From Rhyzopertha dominica (Eukaryota > Arthropoda > Insecta > Coleoptera > Bostrichidae): a DNA stretch of 64,000 nt. Within the stretch, counting starts at the first letter, position 1; each line of letters starts with the position of its first letter. The stretch is taken from NCBI GenBank assembly GCA_025024175.1, contig QCXZ01000001.1, positions 3,720,001 to 3,784,000 on the forward strand, in the 5' to 3' direction. Shown here piece by piece: positions 34,628 through 46,200 of the stretch. The position numbers and the translations under genes were made by a program. The notes beneath the pieces are model-generated. The model worked only from the letters and a program-made list of their open reading frames with translations, made no database searches and was not told where the DNA came from.

Positions 34628-34840
34628 GACACCGACTTGAAACCATCTAGCAGGACAGTGTCGACTGAAGAGGTGTCCGAGACGATTCCCGAAGAAGAGG
34701 AACACGCAGAGCCGGCCCCTGAGCCTTTTTCGGACAAGGGATCTGACAATAGCGCTCCCGATTCGCCCGTGATCGAATCGGCGCCATTGCCAGATCAGAA
34801 CCCGGTGCTGAGGGAGGTGACCGTTTCCGAAGGCGAATGA
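34628..34840 (+). CDS. SNF4Agamma: AMPK gamma subunit, terminal exon (acidic tail)
   Basis: The last 70 residues follow CBS4: a Ser/Thr-rich start (DTDLKPSSRTVSTEEVSE), a Glu run (EEEEHAEPAPEP) and a Pro/Ser/Asp-rich end closing VTVSEGE. It is followed by TGA at 34838-34840. The tail has no fold that I recognise and is absent from short vertebrate gamma1, but similar low-complexity C-terminal tails occur in insect gamma proteins. The acceptor is accttgcag in phase 0. Frame continuity with exon 5 and normal codon use make it a real terminal exon rather than intron read-through. Confidence 0.85.
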   Translation, partial: DTDLKPSSRTVSTEEVSETIPEEEEHAEPAPEPFSDKGSDNSAPDSPVIESAPLPDQNPVLREVTVSEGE

Positions 34841-35869
34841 CGACGTTGTTTAGAAACTTTCGAGGTACATGCGGGTTAAAAAATATAATAATTGTGAGAG
34901 CGGCGACCGCGCCGGGGAATTTCGTGCAGTGTTGCCTTATCGTGTCGAAATTCCTTGCCGGGCGGTCGAGTTCCTGGGTTACTCTGTAGTATTACTGTTT
35001 TAGTTCGGCTTTAAAAAAATGATTTGTAGGAACGTTTCTCTTTTTCTTCTTTTTTGTACTTAACTTTAAGTTGTATACCAAAGACTTGATTTTTTTTTGA
35101 AGGAGCAGTTCGGCTGACGTATACATACACCTTTATTTATTAACATAGATGTTAAGTCAAATTAGTGAATCAAGTACATAGATTAGATGATAGGTTGGTC
35201 ATTTGAAGTTATATCGGGCTGCAGTGGGGTGGAAAAGTGGCGAAACATTGGTGATATTATAAAAATTGTTTTGTTTTGCCGTCGACATAGGAAGGGGGGA
35301 GGAAAAGAAAGTTTATTTTTGCACAGGAATTGTNTTTTGAATCTGCTGCGGATTGATGTCTTGTTGCTTGCATGTTTCTATGATCCTTCTGGGGAATCCA
35401 ATTTTTGTACTTTTTCAGTTTTTTTGCANNTTGCTGTCTGTATTGACATTTTAAGCTCGGTGTGCAGTTTAAAAAGTTTTAGTTGTCATAAATTGTGCCT
35501 TTTTGTAATTTATTCAGATACAGAAAAATTGTACATACCAAATTATTAGTTTCTGAATTTTTCTTCCATTTATGAGGATGAGGTTTTCAGTTTATGTGAA
35601 AAGCAGCTGCTGATTTTTTTGTTATATATACCTTTTATTTTTCAGGTTAAATTTGCCCAGATACAAAAAAGGCCGACACATTTTGGAATCGTGCAAATTT
35701 TAAACTATATTTTGTGCTTATAAAAGCTTTGTATATTAAAACAAAAGTTTAAGACAAAAGTATTTTTAATGTTCGTCTAAATATTTTTTATGCAAATATT
35801 GAAAAGGGGTCAAAGATTTGTTACGTTTGATTTAATATATGATTTTTCGCTTTTTAAACTATAAATAAA
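34841..35869 (+). other. SNF4Agamma: AMPK gamma 3' untranslated region with poly(A) signal
   Basis: No reading frame of note follows the stop. An AATAAA at 35864-35869 is the best candidate signal, giving a 3'UTR of about 1 kb. Ns lie at 35334 and 35429-35430. Confidence 0.5.
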
Positions 35870-36959
35870 TATTAAAATAACTAGAAACACAGCTCCACGT
35901 TTAAAATACATCCATGGAATATTGATTCCTACAGATGTACAACAGCAGTGTTGCCAACTCTGGACGACCACATTTCAGTCCCATATATGGAAAAAAGCAG
36001 TAGCTTTTGTTGCCGTGATATTTCCCAAAATTTTGTGTTTTGGTTGCCATATTCACATTTTCTGAATCTGAACGTCTTAAGATTAAAATTGACCTTTAAA
36101 GGAGCTGTCACAAAATCGTTAGATATGACGAAAAATTAGTATACTTAGCAAGAGTGCTTAAAGAAAAGAGGGAGAAACATTATTCTCATTTCATTATCAG
36201 ATTCTAACCAAGTGGACAAAGCAAAACACAAACATGGCCATTTTGTGACAGTTTGCAGTTTAAAACATATTTTTCAATACGTAGCTTTACATCTTGAAAA
36301 TTGCCGATCTCTTTCTCATCTTTATGATACACACAGCGACAAAAAAAAAACTTCTAAATGTTTTGTTAAAAACTAAGGGGGAGGGGTGCAAACTAAAGTG
36401 TATTTTCATAAACTATTTACAACATACTGCAGCTTGAAACCAGCAATACCGATGGAGGCGACATTTCGCCCCTCGTTTGAGCTTTTCGCCCTTGCTAATC
36501 TGAGAGCAGACAATATATATATGAAAAAATAAAAACAAGGTTAGTTTCTTAGAGTGCAACTCTTGGCAGAACTTGTACAGTGGTGAAAACCGTATAAATT
36601 TTTTATAACAGTGTAAATAGGGTTTTCGTACGTTGTACCGTTTGGTACTAGCCAGGAAGATTTGATATTTGTATATTTACCAAGAATTTTCGATTGTAGT
36701 GGCCTATAATGTAGCGCTTAGGCTTTGTTGTGTACATTATTGAAGAAATTAATGTTACGAAAAAATAAAATTTGACTATACCCATCATATAACAAAGTGT
36801 CTTTTTATTATTAACCCTCACCTCTTCATAACAAATTTTTATATATTTTTTAACTAAGAAGGTAAGAATTAGTTTAATTGTTAACAGTAGGTCAAATGTT
36901 GTGCGCCTCATCTTTTACCAGTACACTTATTTTTCTACCCCTCATTAATTTATTAAATA
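35870..36959. other. convergent intergenic region
   Basis: Separates the 3' ends of AMPK gamma (plus) and the D-amino acid oxidase gene (minus). A minus-strand AATAAA at 36949-36954, directly after the oxidase stop, can serve as its poly(A) signal. Short frames here are unsupported. Confidence 0.5.
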
Positions 36960-37172
36960 TTATAGCTTGCTCTTATTTAAATTTAACATATTTTCAACTA
37001 ATTTGGCAGCGTCTATTGCACAACCAATGGAAAGAGTGATGCCGTTTCCGCAGTGACCATAGTTATGTACAATTTTTAAAATCCTGTCCCCACACTTCTT
37101 TATTTCAGATGCAACTCTTACTTTGTCTCTCCCAGGCCTTAGTCCAACCCTGTATGCTAATATTTCAGCATT
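36960..37172 (-). CDS. D-aspartate/D-amino acid oxidase, terminal exon 6 with SKL signal
   Basis: Residues 267-336. AYRVGLRPGRDKVRV carries the conserved substrate-binding Arg of the family. IVHNYGHCGNGITLSIGCAI is the C-terminal FAD-contact signature, usually HNYGHGGxGxTLSWG. The protein ends NLNKSKL, a classic SKL peroxisomal targeting signal (PTS1), so the enzyme should act in peroxisomes. The acceptor is a long T tract plus cag. Cys and Asn replace two usual Gly residues in the NYGHGGYG motif, which may tune the active site or mark relaxed constraint. Confidence 0.92.
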   Translation of the reverse strand, partial: NAEILAYRVGLRPGRDKVRVASEIKKCGDRILKIVHNYGHCGNGITLSIGCAIDAAKLVENMLNLNKSKL

Positions 37173-37932
37173 CTGAAAAAAAAATAGTCAACTTTTCTCT
37201 GCCATGTATTATTTATTTTGTGAGCATGCACAATGAGGACCATGGTGAACAATGTTGAAAAAGGGTTTATGTGGGCGGTAAATGTGCTTATTTTCGTTGT
37301 CAAACAACCTACAATGTGAATTTATCAGTTAACCAAATTGTATGTCAAAATTAACTACTTTTTAGTATTAGTGTTATTATATAACCTTCCAATGTCAAAT
37401 ACAAAATTATGAAGCTACCAAGGTAGCATAAAAATCTACTAACAGTAAGAAAGTAAGGCTTTATAAAAGTTAGTATTCATAGTCGCCATCTTTGACCCAA
37501 AGAGACAGTTCAGCTTCGAAATGATTCTAATAGCATAAAGACATCTAGTTACCATTATAAATTTTAATAATAAAATAAAAGTGAACATTTTATTTTGAAA
37601 AAAAAAACAACATATCAATCTGAAAACTATAGCTATATGTATACTCAATATCATGACTATATCAAAAGAGAAGGCTAGTCAAATATGACAGCTCTGAATA
37701 CTCATCTTTATAGATGCCGCTTGTCTTCTTACATAGTATGGTGTATTATATCGTTGCAACCTCAGTTTTCTTAATATATGATATCGTCAAACAGTTGTTA
37801 CACTAGAAATCATTATCACATGCAAATTTAGAATTTAATTTTAATTTATTATAAATTCTTGTTTCAACACATGTTGTATTGAAAATGAATAAATTCATGC
37901 CATCTACTTTTTATTTTTACCAGAAATATTAC

Positions 37933-38050
37933 CTTTAGCTGTGGAAGTAAGCTATAACAAGCGTTCGTTATGCTTTCCTTGTCAATTTCATCCACTTCCA
38001 GGTTATAATTTCCATGTTGTTCTACCCCACCGAGTACAGTGGTTTCCATA
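37933..38050 (-). CDS. D-aspartate/D-amino acid oxidase, exon 5
   Basis: Residues about 227-266: METTVLGGVEQHGNYNLEVD followed by EIDKESITNACYSLLPQLK. TTVLGGVEQ is the family's conserved LGGTxQ-type strand near the active site. Acceptor taacttcag and donor CTAAAG|gtaata fit in phases 2 and 0. Confidence 0.9.
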
Positions 38051-38100
38051 CTGAAGTTAGCTTAATTAACATTTGTTTCAGAAACATTTTTTAAACATAC

Positions 38101-38159
38101 TTAGGATACACATAGTTTGCACCACACGTAAGTCCACTGAAGATCCACGGCGCTTTCAT
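38101..38159 (-). CDS. D-aspartate/D-amino acid oxidase, exon 4 (59 nt)
   Basis: A small exon reading MKAPWIFSGLTCGANYVYP plus two bases, flanked by atgatttag and CCTAA|gtatgt. KAPWI is a conserved family block. It is too short to be seen as an ORF but is needed to keep exons 3 and 5 in frame. Confidence 0.88.
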
Positions 38160-38208
38160 CTAAATCATATTTTAAAAAAAATCATTCAATAATTATGGAA
38201 GTTGTTAC

Positions 38209-38428
38209 CCTCGTGATTTGACCTCTTATAGGTTCAACACGTCCATCCAAAGCTAATTTCATGGAGTCCAATCCAGAACAATTCACTATCACGTCAAATT
38301 CTTGCAATTCATCGAAGTTTGAAATTCTGCATCTTTTGATGACAGTTCCACACTGTATGACACGTTTACGAAGAAATGGAATAAATTTTGAAGATTCACA
38401 TGTGAATGTTACATAATGTACACCATTT
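38209..38428 (-). CDS. D-aspartate/D-amino acid oxidase, exon 3
   Basis: Residues about 134-207: NGVHYVTFTCESSKFIPFLR, CGTVIKRCRISNFDELQEFD, then VIVNCSGLDSMKLALDG and VEPIRGQITR. The VNCSGLDS and P-x-RGQ blocks are diagnostic of the DAO/DDO family, where the Gly contacts FAD and RGQ follows the lid region. The acceptor is ccaattttcag and the donor ACGAGG|gtaaca. Confidence 0.93.
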
Positions 38429-38480
38429 CTGAAAATTGGTTTCAGTTTTTTTGTGAATAAAATTACAATGGTGTTATTAC

Positions 38481-38690
38481 TTCAAGTTTTTGTTGTGGTC
38501 CCGCCCATACCGCTTAAGTTGTTCCCTATTAAGATACATAGACCCCAATGTTGACTTTACAATTACTTCAACGTTAAATTCATCATTACAAGTCAACTTG
38601 ACCATTGGTACTAAAGAAACACCAGCCTCTTCGGCATATCCCGCTTTCCACAGCTCACTCAAAAATTTTACGGTTGCTCGTGTCCATTTA
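38481..38690 (-). CDS. D-aspartate/D-amino acid oxidase, exon 2
   Basis: Residues about 64-133: KWTRATVKFLSELWKAGYAE followed by EAGVSLVPMVKL, then a less conserved stretch closing REQLKRYGRDHNKNL. Acceptor gatttgttccag and donor TTGAA|gtaata are both in phase 2. Confidence 0.9.
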
Positions 38691-38741
38691 CTGGAACAAA
38701 TCTTAAATAAACACAATTTTGTAGTGTTTTACCTTCATTAC

Positions 38742-38932
38742 ATGCTTTCTTCTTCTGTCATGGTGCCCCAGATGTAAGGAGTGATTGCACCTGCTGCGAT
38801 ATCAGAAGTTGTATTAGGGCTTTCATTTTCAGTAAATATCGTTATGTGCACTGAAGGCCCTAAATGCTCTTTGATTGTGTAAGCTGTGGTTATACCGCTG
38901 ATGCCTGCTCCCACCACAGCTATATTGTACAT
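38742..38932 (-). CDS. D-aspartate/D-amino acid oxidase, first coding exon (FAD-binding)
   Basis: The gene encodes a 336-residue flavoenzyme that oxidatively deaminates D-amino acids to the 2-oxo acid, ammonia and hydrogen peroxide. D-aspartate and D-glutamate are the likely substrates if it is the DDO type. Exon 1 starts MYNIAVVGAGISGITTAYTI, the Rossmann FAD-binding GxGxxG motif, and ends with AAGAITPYIWGTMTEEE, the family's AAG block. I chose the ATG at 38932; an in-frame ATG at 39022 would add a 30-residue leader without family support. The donor is AGCAT|gtaatg, because reading past it meets two stops. The six exons keep frame throughout (1,011 bases). The gene faces AMPK gamma tail to tail. 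DDO versus DAO substrate class cannot be settled by eye. Confidence 0.92.
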
Positions 38933-39508
38933 CTTAACACGAAATTGAGCAACAGTTATGTGAAAAGCTGTACAGCTGGTTAATCTTATCAGGAGTTGTA
39001 AATATGGGATGTAATCATCCAATTAATTTGTATTTTTAACAGTGATAATGTTTATGTGATTGCACAAGATGAAAATACATTTAGAACAAACCTTTTTTAA
39101 ATGATTATTGTCTTATAATAAAATAAATTTAAAGTGGTAAAATCTCAACATAGGGTTTAATTTGTTTGATATTATTTTAGTCTCTAATGTTAGTGGAATT
39201 TTCAGATGGAGTTGTTAGGCTAGGGACTGTTACCTGTTAGACTAAAGTTCTGCAATTGGTTTGCCGTCATGGCCGTCCTGTTTGCATAGAATTCAAATTT
39301 GTCTGTTTTGAAACTCCTTTAAACACCTGTATCAAGACAACAGTTCATTGTATTTAGCTGCATAGCAATTCTTCCAGTTTCATGATCTTACAACTACTTG
39401 GAAAATAATTTTTATTCCTTTCAATACAAAGTGATATGCTGAAGTTGTCAAACCCACAATTTTGGATTTCAACTTTCCACTTGCTTTGAATCTGACCTTT
39501 GTCTGTAG

Positions 39509-39652
39509 GAAATTTCTAAGACCCATAGTGCCCACACAGCTGATGACTTTATTGAAGGTCTCTGTCACTTTGATAAGGACGGGAATGGCTACATTAGTTC
39601 AGCAGAGGTCAGACATTTGCTGACAACATTAGGAGAGAAACTGACAGATGAG
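39509..39652 (+). CDS. lone exon of non-muscle essential myosin light chain (Mlc-c type)
   Basis: The 48 codons read [20 protein letters not shown], then [18 protein letters not shown], the third EF-hand region of the cytoplasmic essential myosin light chain that binds myosin II heavy chain. Acceptor tttgtctgtag and donor GATGAG|gtaagg are sound and in phase 0. I could not find the exons that should precede it (first EF-hand, ending PIYQ) or follow it (EEVEQLLA to the C-terminus) within the surrounding kilobases. A Cys stands where the family has Arg (GLRHFD), and KTHSAHT replaces the usual KARS-DT, both at normally rigid positions. A duplicated orphan exon or decaying fragment is therefore as likely as part of a working gene with very long introns. 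Confidence 0.75.
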
Positions 39653-40255
39653 GTAAGGATATACTTGGATATTGAATGGAGAAAATTGAAAATGTGATAT
39701 TTAACTTGAATGATAATAAAGCATTTTCCAGTAAGATGTTTGTGTTTATTTTTTCATTTATTATTTGAGTAACAATGTGCAACTTTCATTTCTACTTTCT
39801 ACTTCACTTCGTCATTAAATTAGTTATATTTTTTCTGCAAGTAATGTTACTGGTGTTGTTTTAAAATGCTATTATTTTGGGTTGATAAGAGGTAGAATGT
39901 TTTATACTACAATTTGTTTTTGACAATGTATTTGTTTAGAAGCATTAAAAAATAAATATATATATTTATTTTTTTGGCCAAGTACTTCAGTGCTTTTTTA
40001 TTTTACTTCAGTTTGTGAGCCAGAATATGCAAAACTGTATTATACATACAAGGGTTTTTGGATACCATTACCTTAAATATATTTACACTTTGTTTCTTTA
40101 AATGGAGCTTCCTATTTTTTTTATTATATTTTAGGCACTATACATGGGTGTAAAATGTACCAGTATTCAGCATTTAGCAAATAGAAAGTGACAACTGCAA
40201 AACTTACATAAGATGGAAATAATTTTAAATATAGAACCACATTATTAAAAAATGT
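39653..40255. other. no gene recognised
   Basis: AT-rich. No following Mlc-c exon was found. Confidence 0.4.
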
Positions 40256-40551
40256 TTATTGATAATGCCTATCTGGGGTACCTGCAAATAATGTATAACC
40301 TGTTTGTTGGTATTTTTTAATGGAACCTGAAGTAATGAGTAACCCCTGATTATTTGGGTTAAAATATTTTACTGTAGCAATATAACCTTGGAAGACTGGG
40401 ATAAGTATACCTAAATCAGGCAGACTATACAATAGATGCTTGGCTCTAACTCTATATGGCAAAGTGCCATATCTTGTTGAAACCACATTGTGATTTACCA
40501 TTTCTTTTGTTGGGCTAGTGAAAAAAAATACATTTATTAAGGACTGGGTGT
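40256..40551 (-). CDS. terminal exon of an unrecognised gene
   Basis: A minus-strand exon opens after ctaatttttattttcag and stays open for 97 codons to TAA at its low-coordinate end. It contains VSTRYGTLPYRVRAKHLLYS, LPDLGILIPVFQGYIATVKY, GLLITSGSIKKYQQTGYTLF and the end AGTPDRHYQ. Codon use and composition look like a conserved protein, with a hydrophobic strand-rich centre and no signal peptide in this piece. I do not recognise the family. Upstream exons should lie above 40560 on this strand. The plus strand here is not coding. Confidence 0.5.
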
Positions 40552-40993
40552 CTGAAAATAAAAATTAGCCACAACTCTGGTATTTTTCAAAATAACTATA
40601 CCGAGTGTTATATCTTTACGAATCCTTACCCAACACAAGTTTATGTCACATATCAAATATGACAAAACCCATAACTACTTTATTAAGAATAAAATTATCT
40701 ACATCTTTAGTATTGTAACATCAAAAGTAAATGAGATAGAAGGATTTAAAGAAATACTCAAATCTAGTAAATCATGATCTTTTTTTAAAACCACAACTTG
40801 AATTGAGTTAGGTCAACAAAACAGCGAATCTTTCTTTATTTAACTTTTCCTTTAGCTCTGCTAGTTTTCATTATGATGTTGCAGCTTAACTTTCAATCTT
40901 TTTTTGACAAAGCGGGACAAAATAAACACTACAACAAGTTAGCTTTTATATTTTATTCTTATAATAACAGTAACTCATACAATTGAAATAATT

Positions 40994-41058
40994 ACAGAAA
41001 AAAATCAACTAAACCACCAAGTAGGCTGCTTATCCAAGCGCTTTTAGCCCAAAATCCG
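40994..41058 (-). other. possible small minus-strand exon
   Basis: After the acceptor tttttctctttacag the minus strand is open as NGFWAKSAWISSLLGGLVDF to a TAA, and an AATAAA follows near 40956. It could be an alternative last exon, or could splice in phase at CTACTTG|gtggtt to the exon ending at 40551. Evidence is thin. Confidence 0.25.
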
Positions 41059-41332
41059 TTTCTGTAAAGAGAAAAATTATATTAACCATGATCACTGAAT
41101 AATCAAACCCATATTTTACGTCTATACACCCAAAAAGACCATTTAGGAACGCAACAGCACCATCCAAACAAGTTTTTTAAGTTTTCCGTACAAATTCGCG
41201 GGCAAAATTCAAAATTGTTCTAGAACCCGGAACAGTAACTTTTTTTGTTGGGGTGCGAGGCTATCCCGCCATTTTCCAACGCCTACCCACGCTTGCGTTG
41301 TTAACTGCCGATCGAAGAATTTTTCATCGAAA

Positions 41333-41398
41333 ATGGACAATTTTCGCCGAGAAAAACAACGTCAAAAGGAAAAAGAAGCCGAGGATTTTGTAATAAAG
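41333..41398 (+). CDS. candidate first coding exon of an unrecognised plus-strand gene
   Basis: From an ATG after a somewhat GC-richer stretch (41160-41330), 22 codons read MDNFRREKQRQKEKEAEDFV plus IK, ending at AAAG|gtaagg in phase 0. The charged, helix-forming start and strong donor suggest a real first exon. No family is recognised. The next exon may lie within or beyond the tandem array that starts at 43.3 kb. The minus-strand genes below it would make this a divergent promoter region. Confidence 0.35.
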
Positions 41399-43298
41399 GT
41401 AAGGCTGACTTGTTAATAAGTATATCTTGCGTTAGAAATACTGAAATTCTCCTAATTTGAGAATACTGCTCAGTCGGGTGAGAATTGCCGAAATTGCGAT
41501 TCAATTTCAATTCTAGTTTCGTGTTTGATTACCAAACCGACGATAGTTGAAAATTGCGATTTGATTCGACTTCCTTATTATGTATTTTGTGAATAATCCA
41601 TGTTAATTGTTAAATAATAACGGACGCTTGTTAAAAGACTTTTCCAGAAAACACAGCAGTAACTATTTACTATAGCGTCCCATTACCTATCGAGCTCAAA
41701 TTATGCATACCCCTAGAAAGTGGCCTCCTGAACACGAATGTGAAATCCGTTTCTAGCGGTCGCACTTAGTTTTCAAGAAAATAATATATCAATTTGGAAT
41801 TACTTCATGACGCGGAGTGTCGCATGCTCCTTAACGTCCGGTCGTCCTACGCGAATGCGTTTTTAAGCACTTTTGAGCGTTCTTTTTACCGCGCGATTTC
41901 TGAGGCGTTTAACATTAACAGACTTGTAAACCGCCACAATAAGTTCATGAAAATTATCAAGCAGTAATTAATATGAGAAGTAATCAAGACGTCCAGCGTT
42001 TTTTATGGTAAGAAATCTTGTTTCACGCATTTTTGTCGCCGTACATAACCTACCCCAATTGCGGTTCAAATAATGTCGTTTTGTATCAAGTACAAGCCTT
42101 GTAATTGACTTAATCATGGCAATTTTCTAGCTATTCCCGTATTTCTTATCGAGTTTTCCGCTTTTCACAATTTAGGAACGCATATTTTGAGGAAGACCCA
42201 ACATGGTATCTCGACAACTGAAAAACTGGCAATTTTATCCAAATTTCTCATTAACAACTTGTAAACGGGCATGGATAAAACATTTTGGTCATATGCACTG
42301 GCTATATCAGTATTAAGATTACTATGGTGATACCATTACAAATAATTTTCGCTTCCTTGGTTACGTTGAACTGTTTTACGATTCTAAAGCTAAATCAGCA
42401 ATTGTTACGGCACTTTTAAAGTGGCACTTTATCGAACAAGTTTGGAGATTGAGAGCCAAGGCGAGCAACCAAATGAGTTCGATAGACACTTTACTGGCGT
42501 GGTACATACAATGTTTTTTCGGCTACTACATTCTACTATTCCAATGCGAGAAAGAGGCTCTCTCTTTCTCTGAGTTACCAGTCAGATAAAATATTTTGCT
42601 GCCTAGGCAGGTAAAGAGCCACTTTCTCGCGTTGGATGAGTGGGATAAAGTTGTACTTTCGAATGTAATAGCCGAAAAAACTGAACAAGTACATTTGCGG
42701 TTGCTTGGCAAATCTGTGCAACATTAGATGCTTACCAAAATTTTTTCGATTCATATATTTAACGAATTTCTGCGGAAATCCGTAACCTTCACATTTCAGT
42801 GGGGGTTCTTCAATTGAATTCCTTCCAAATCCATTATGAATACCTAAGTAGCACATAGATATCCTCCAACTTACAAGATGAAGAATCACCGTTGTCCATA
42901 AAAATTCTACGGTAGATCTGTAAAACATTTGGAGTTATATATAGATATACCTTGTCTCCTACAGAATTTGAACTATCCCAAATAATAGGGAAATTTTCAA
43001 AAGATGTTTAAGACAATTTTTGCATTCCTTTTTACTAGAAATCCTTTTTCACATAGTATCAAAAACAATTTCGACTTAAAAAAAACTTGAATTGCACCAC
43101 ATATTTCAAAATTGTCTTTGGTTCTTCCTAAAAGAAGGGGTACAATTTAGTAAAAAGGAAAATGTATGTAGGAGATTACTATGATATTCCCATGTTATTC
43201 AAGATGATTAAAATTCTGTGGGGCACAAGATAAAATTTAACTAATAAAATAGGTATTGAACAAGTATTCAGAAATTACAGCTTATGATACTTTCAGGA
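41399..43298. other. no gene recognised
   Basis: Intron-like, AT-rich sequence. A 117-residue minus-strand frame at 42575-42928 (GIHNGFGRNSIEEPPLKCEG, KFVKYMNRKNFGKHLM) is open but resembles no family known to me. Confidence 0.3.
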
Positions 43299-46200
43299 AG
43301 TGTGGCAGAGAGTTGTTTATTGTCTTTCAAATTTAGAAATTAATATTCAATATGTGGTACCAAAATAATTGTATATTTGCAGCTCAAACACTCTTTGGGG
43401 TTTTACAATGGATGCTGGTTATGCTAAAGGAATAAAGGTAAGGAAATCACACTAAAGCGTGAAGTCTCAATGTATATATGCAATTCTTAACACTCTAAAT
43501 AGCTAAGCAGTTGTTTGTTATCAGTTGAATGGCAATAATTTTTTAAGTATAAAGTTTTATATTTACATTTGTGGTACTTTAGACCTTAAAAAACATTTGC
43601 CCTTGTTAGTTACTAGTTTGATAGGAATGAGCTTTATAAAAAGATACCTTCAATCCACTATTAATATATAGAAAGCTCTCTATTTGTGAAGACTTCTTTT
43701 CAAACTACAAAACAATCATTGAAAATAGTTGAAGAAAACATTGTTACTTGACAGTTTTAGTATAAAAAAAAGTTTATTGAATTGAATATTTTTACACATC
43801 AGACGTTAAATATGGATTTTCCTACGTCTACAAAAAATATTTGTTATGCCTGTTGAGCATCTGGAGCAATAAAAGACCTTTTAAAGCTAGCAAGGCTAGT
43901 GAAGATCAGAACAATTACAATTTCAATTATTTCCTAACACGAACATATTTTTTTTATCTTTTTTTATTAGAAACCACCAGAACAACAAAGCTTTATTCAT
44001 TTATATTCAAGCCTTACAATGTACAACGATGTACTACTTTGTTTCTGAAAAAAAGTTTGTCGAGTTTTATATAAAGATAAAAATAAAGGCACAGCCAACT
44101 ATGACCTATATTTTAAAAACAAGCTTGTATCCTAACTTGAAAACAACCGCTTTTATAAAAATAGAGGTTATACTGTTTCATTTCGACCATTATCATCTAC
44201 AACTTTTGTCTTTACAGTTTTTTTTAAACTTATGAATCAATCCATTCTGTAGTTATCCCTGAGAATAATTCAATAAAGAAAAAGTGTATAAAGTTGCCTT
44301 TTTCATAAAACTACAAAAAATCTCCTAATTATTTGTCTCTATTGTTCTACACACACACATTTATGCAGTTATGGAAAATATGATGTCGATAAAAATACAA
44401 TGTATTAACATCGTAAGGTAAGTACGAACATCGACAATACTTATTTGATTTTGTGTAAGCCGAATCAAATTGACATTAAAATATTTGCTTTTTCCACCAA
44501 CAGATTTTAAATAATGTGCAGACAGTTAAATATAACTCCTTGTAATTTTCTGTTCATAAATAAATTCGTCTTCACAAAAATGTCGTTTGGACACCAATAA
44601 ACATCAAAGTTTTGGATATTTTTTGGTGGTGTGTTAATTCCTTTGAGCAGTGTATTTCATATTGAATTGTATAGTTAGTCTTAACCAAACAACTCACTAT
44701 TTTTTTTTTAAATCCTAACATAGTAGTTTTGATGGGTAAGATTCCTAATATTCTGAGAATTTTGTGGTGACTACAAAAAAAAACAATTAAGCATCAACTA
44801 ACTCAGATATCGATTAAAACTTTGTTTGTTATTTAAATAACCACATGTTGAATAGTGTATTAAATAAAGCACATCAAATTTAAACAAAGAAATATAGGTA
44901 TACACAGTTAGTAAACAAGTTGACAAAAAATATAACTTTTTGCCATTTTTTTACAAAACTATAAAAATACCTGTAATCATAATTGGGTAAAGCTTGAATA
45001 TTTAAATATGTAACTCTTAATGCTTTGCTAAAAGTTAACAAATTTTTGGCTACAATACAAATCATGTTAGCACGACAAATATTTTAACATGAAATACTTC
45101 CAGCGAAGTGATTCACCAAAGGTAGGTTTAGTGTATAATATCGTGCATATTTTAAAACGGATATCGTCAAAGCATACTTTATGGCAGACAACAGCAACTT
45201 AGCATGACCCACCTGACAAGCAAATGCTGAATATTGAAGGTGAATTTGAAAGTTAAGATGCAATGGTATACATTTTACAATAATATCAGAAGAACAGAAG
45301 AAAATATTTTTGGTTTGAAGTATTTCAAATATCTCAAAATGGACATTTGCAGATTGTTTTAGAAAAAAAAATGATCATCTACTCATGATATCAACAGTTG
45401 GAAAAACTTCCTAAGAGGTTTCCAGTTTTGATAAAAAGATTGCCTTTACTATTTATATAAATGAGAGCAGCTTAAAATTCATCAGTTTATCACTTTAAGT
45501 ATTATAATTAATGCTAGTACAAATCAGACTTAACTATTATATTTGTTGTCCTGTTTCTTAGGTTTGAAAGCATATACAACTGTTTTCTCAAGTAAGTTGC
45601 CGATGTCTGTAATATAGCTATGTATGGGTGTTTTAGCTAACAGTATACAATAGCAAACTTTTTTATTTGAAGTTATAGAACAGTGGTTTATTAGATCAGA
45701 CAGTTTTTTTATTTTCCAAGAAAAAAAAACAGTTGACCATCAACTAACTGTGTAAATTACTAAAACTTTGTTATTTTAAATGGAACGACCCCATTCTAAA
45801 TACAGCAATAGATAACTTCCCCATTTAAGCCACTATTCTAGCACTAACAAACTAACAAAAGTTAGCCGTTGAACACTAATTATTCAGCATAGAATATTTC
45901 AAAAACAGATGACTGTGAAGTATTGGTATATCAGTACTTTTTTGTTTAATTCAAAAAAGAATTGGGAAACTTCCCTGTTTGCACCACTATTTGAAGACTT
46001 CAGATAAAAAAGTTGACTATTGTAGATAGTTTGCATGAATAATCTGCATTTTTTAACTTTTACAATTACCTAACAACCTTTGTTTTCACACAACCCTCGA
46101 CCAATATTGTTTTATTTGTTGCTGAATCTAATTCAGCAGAACCTACTTCTTACAGGATCCACTCTAGTATGACCAACAAAGTGGGTTAATAAGAGAAATC

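Noticed and set aside
38738..39022. Upstream ATG at 39022 as the oxidase start
   Set aside because: It would add 30 residues with no family counterpart before MYNIAVVGAG; the ATG at 38932 fits the usual start.
39380..39568. Minus-strand ORF at the myosin light-chain exon
   Set aside because: Antisense shadow; the plus frame matches the EF-hand protein almost exactly.
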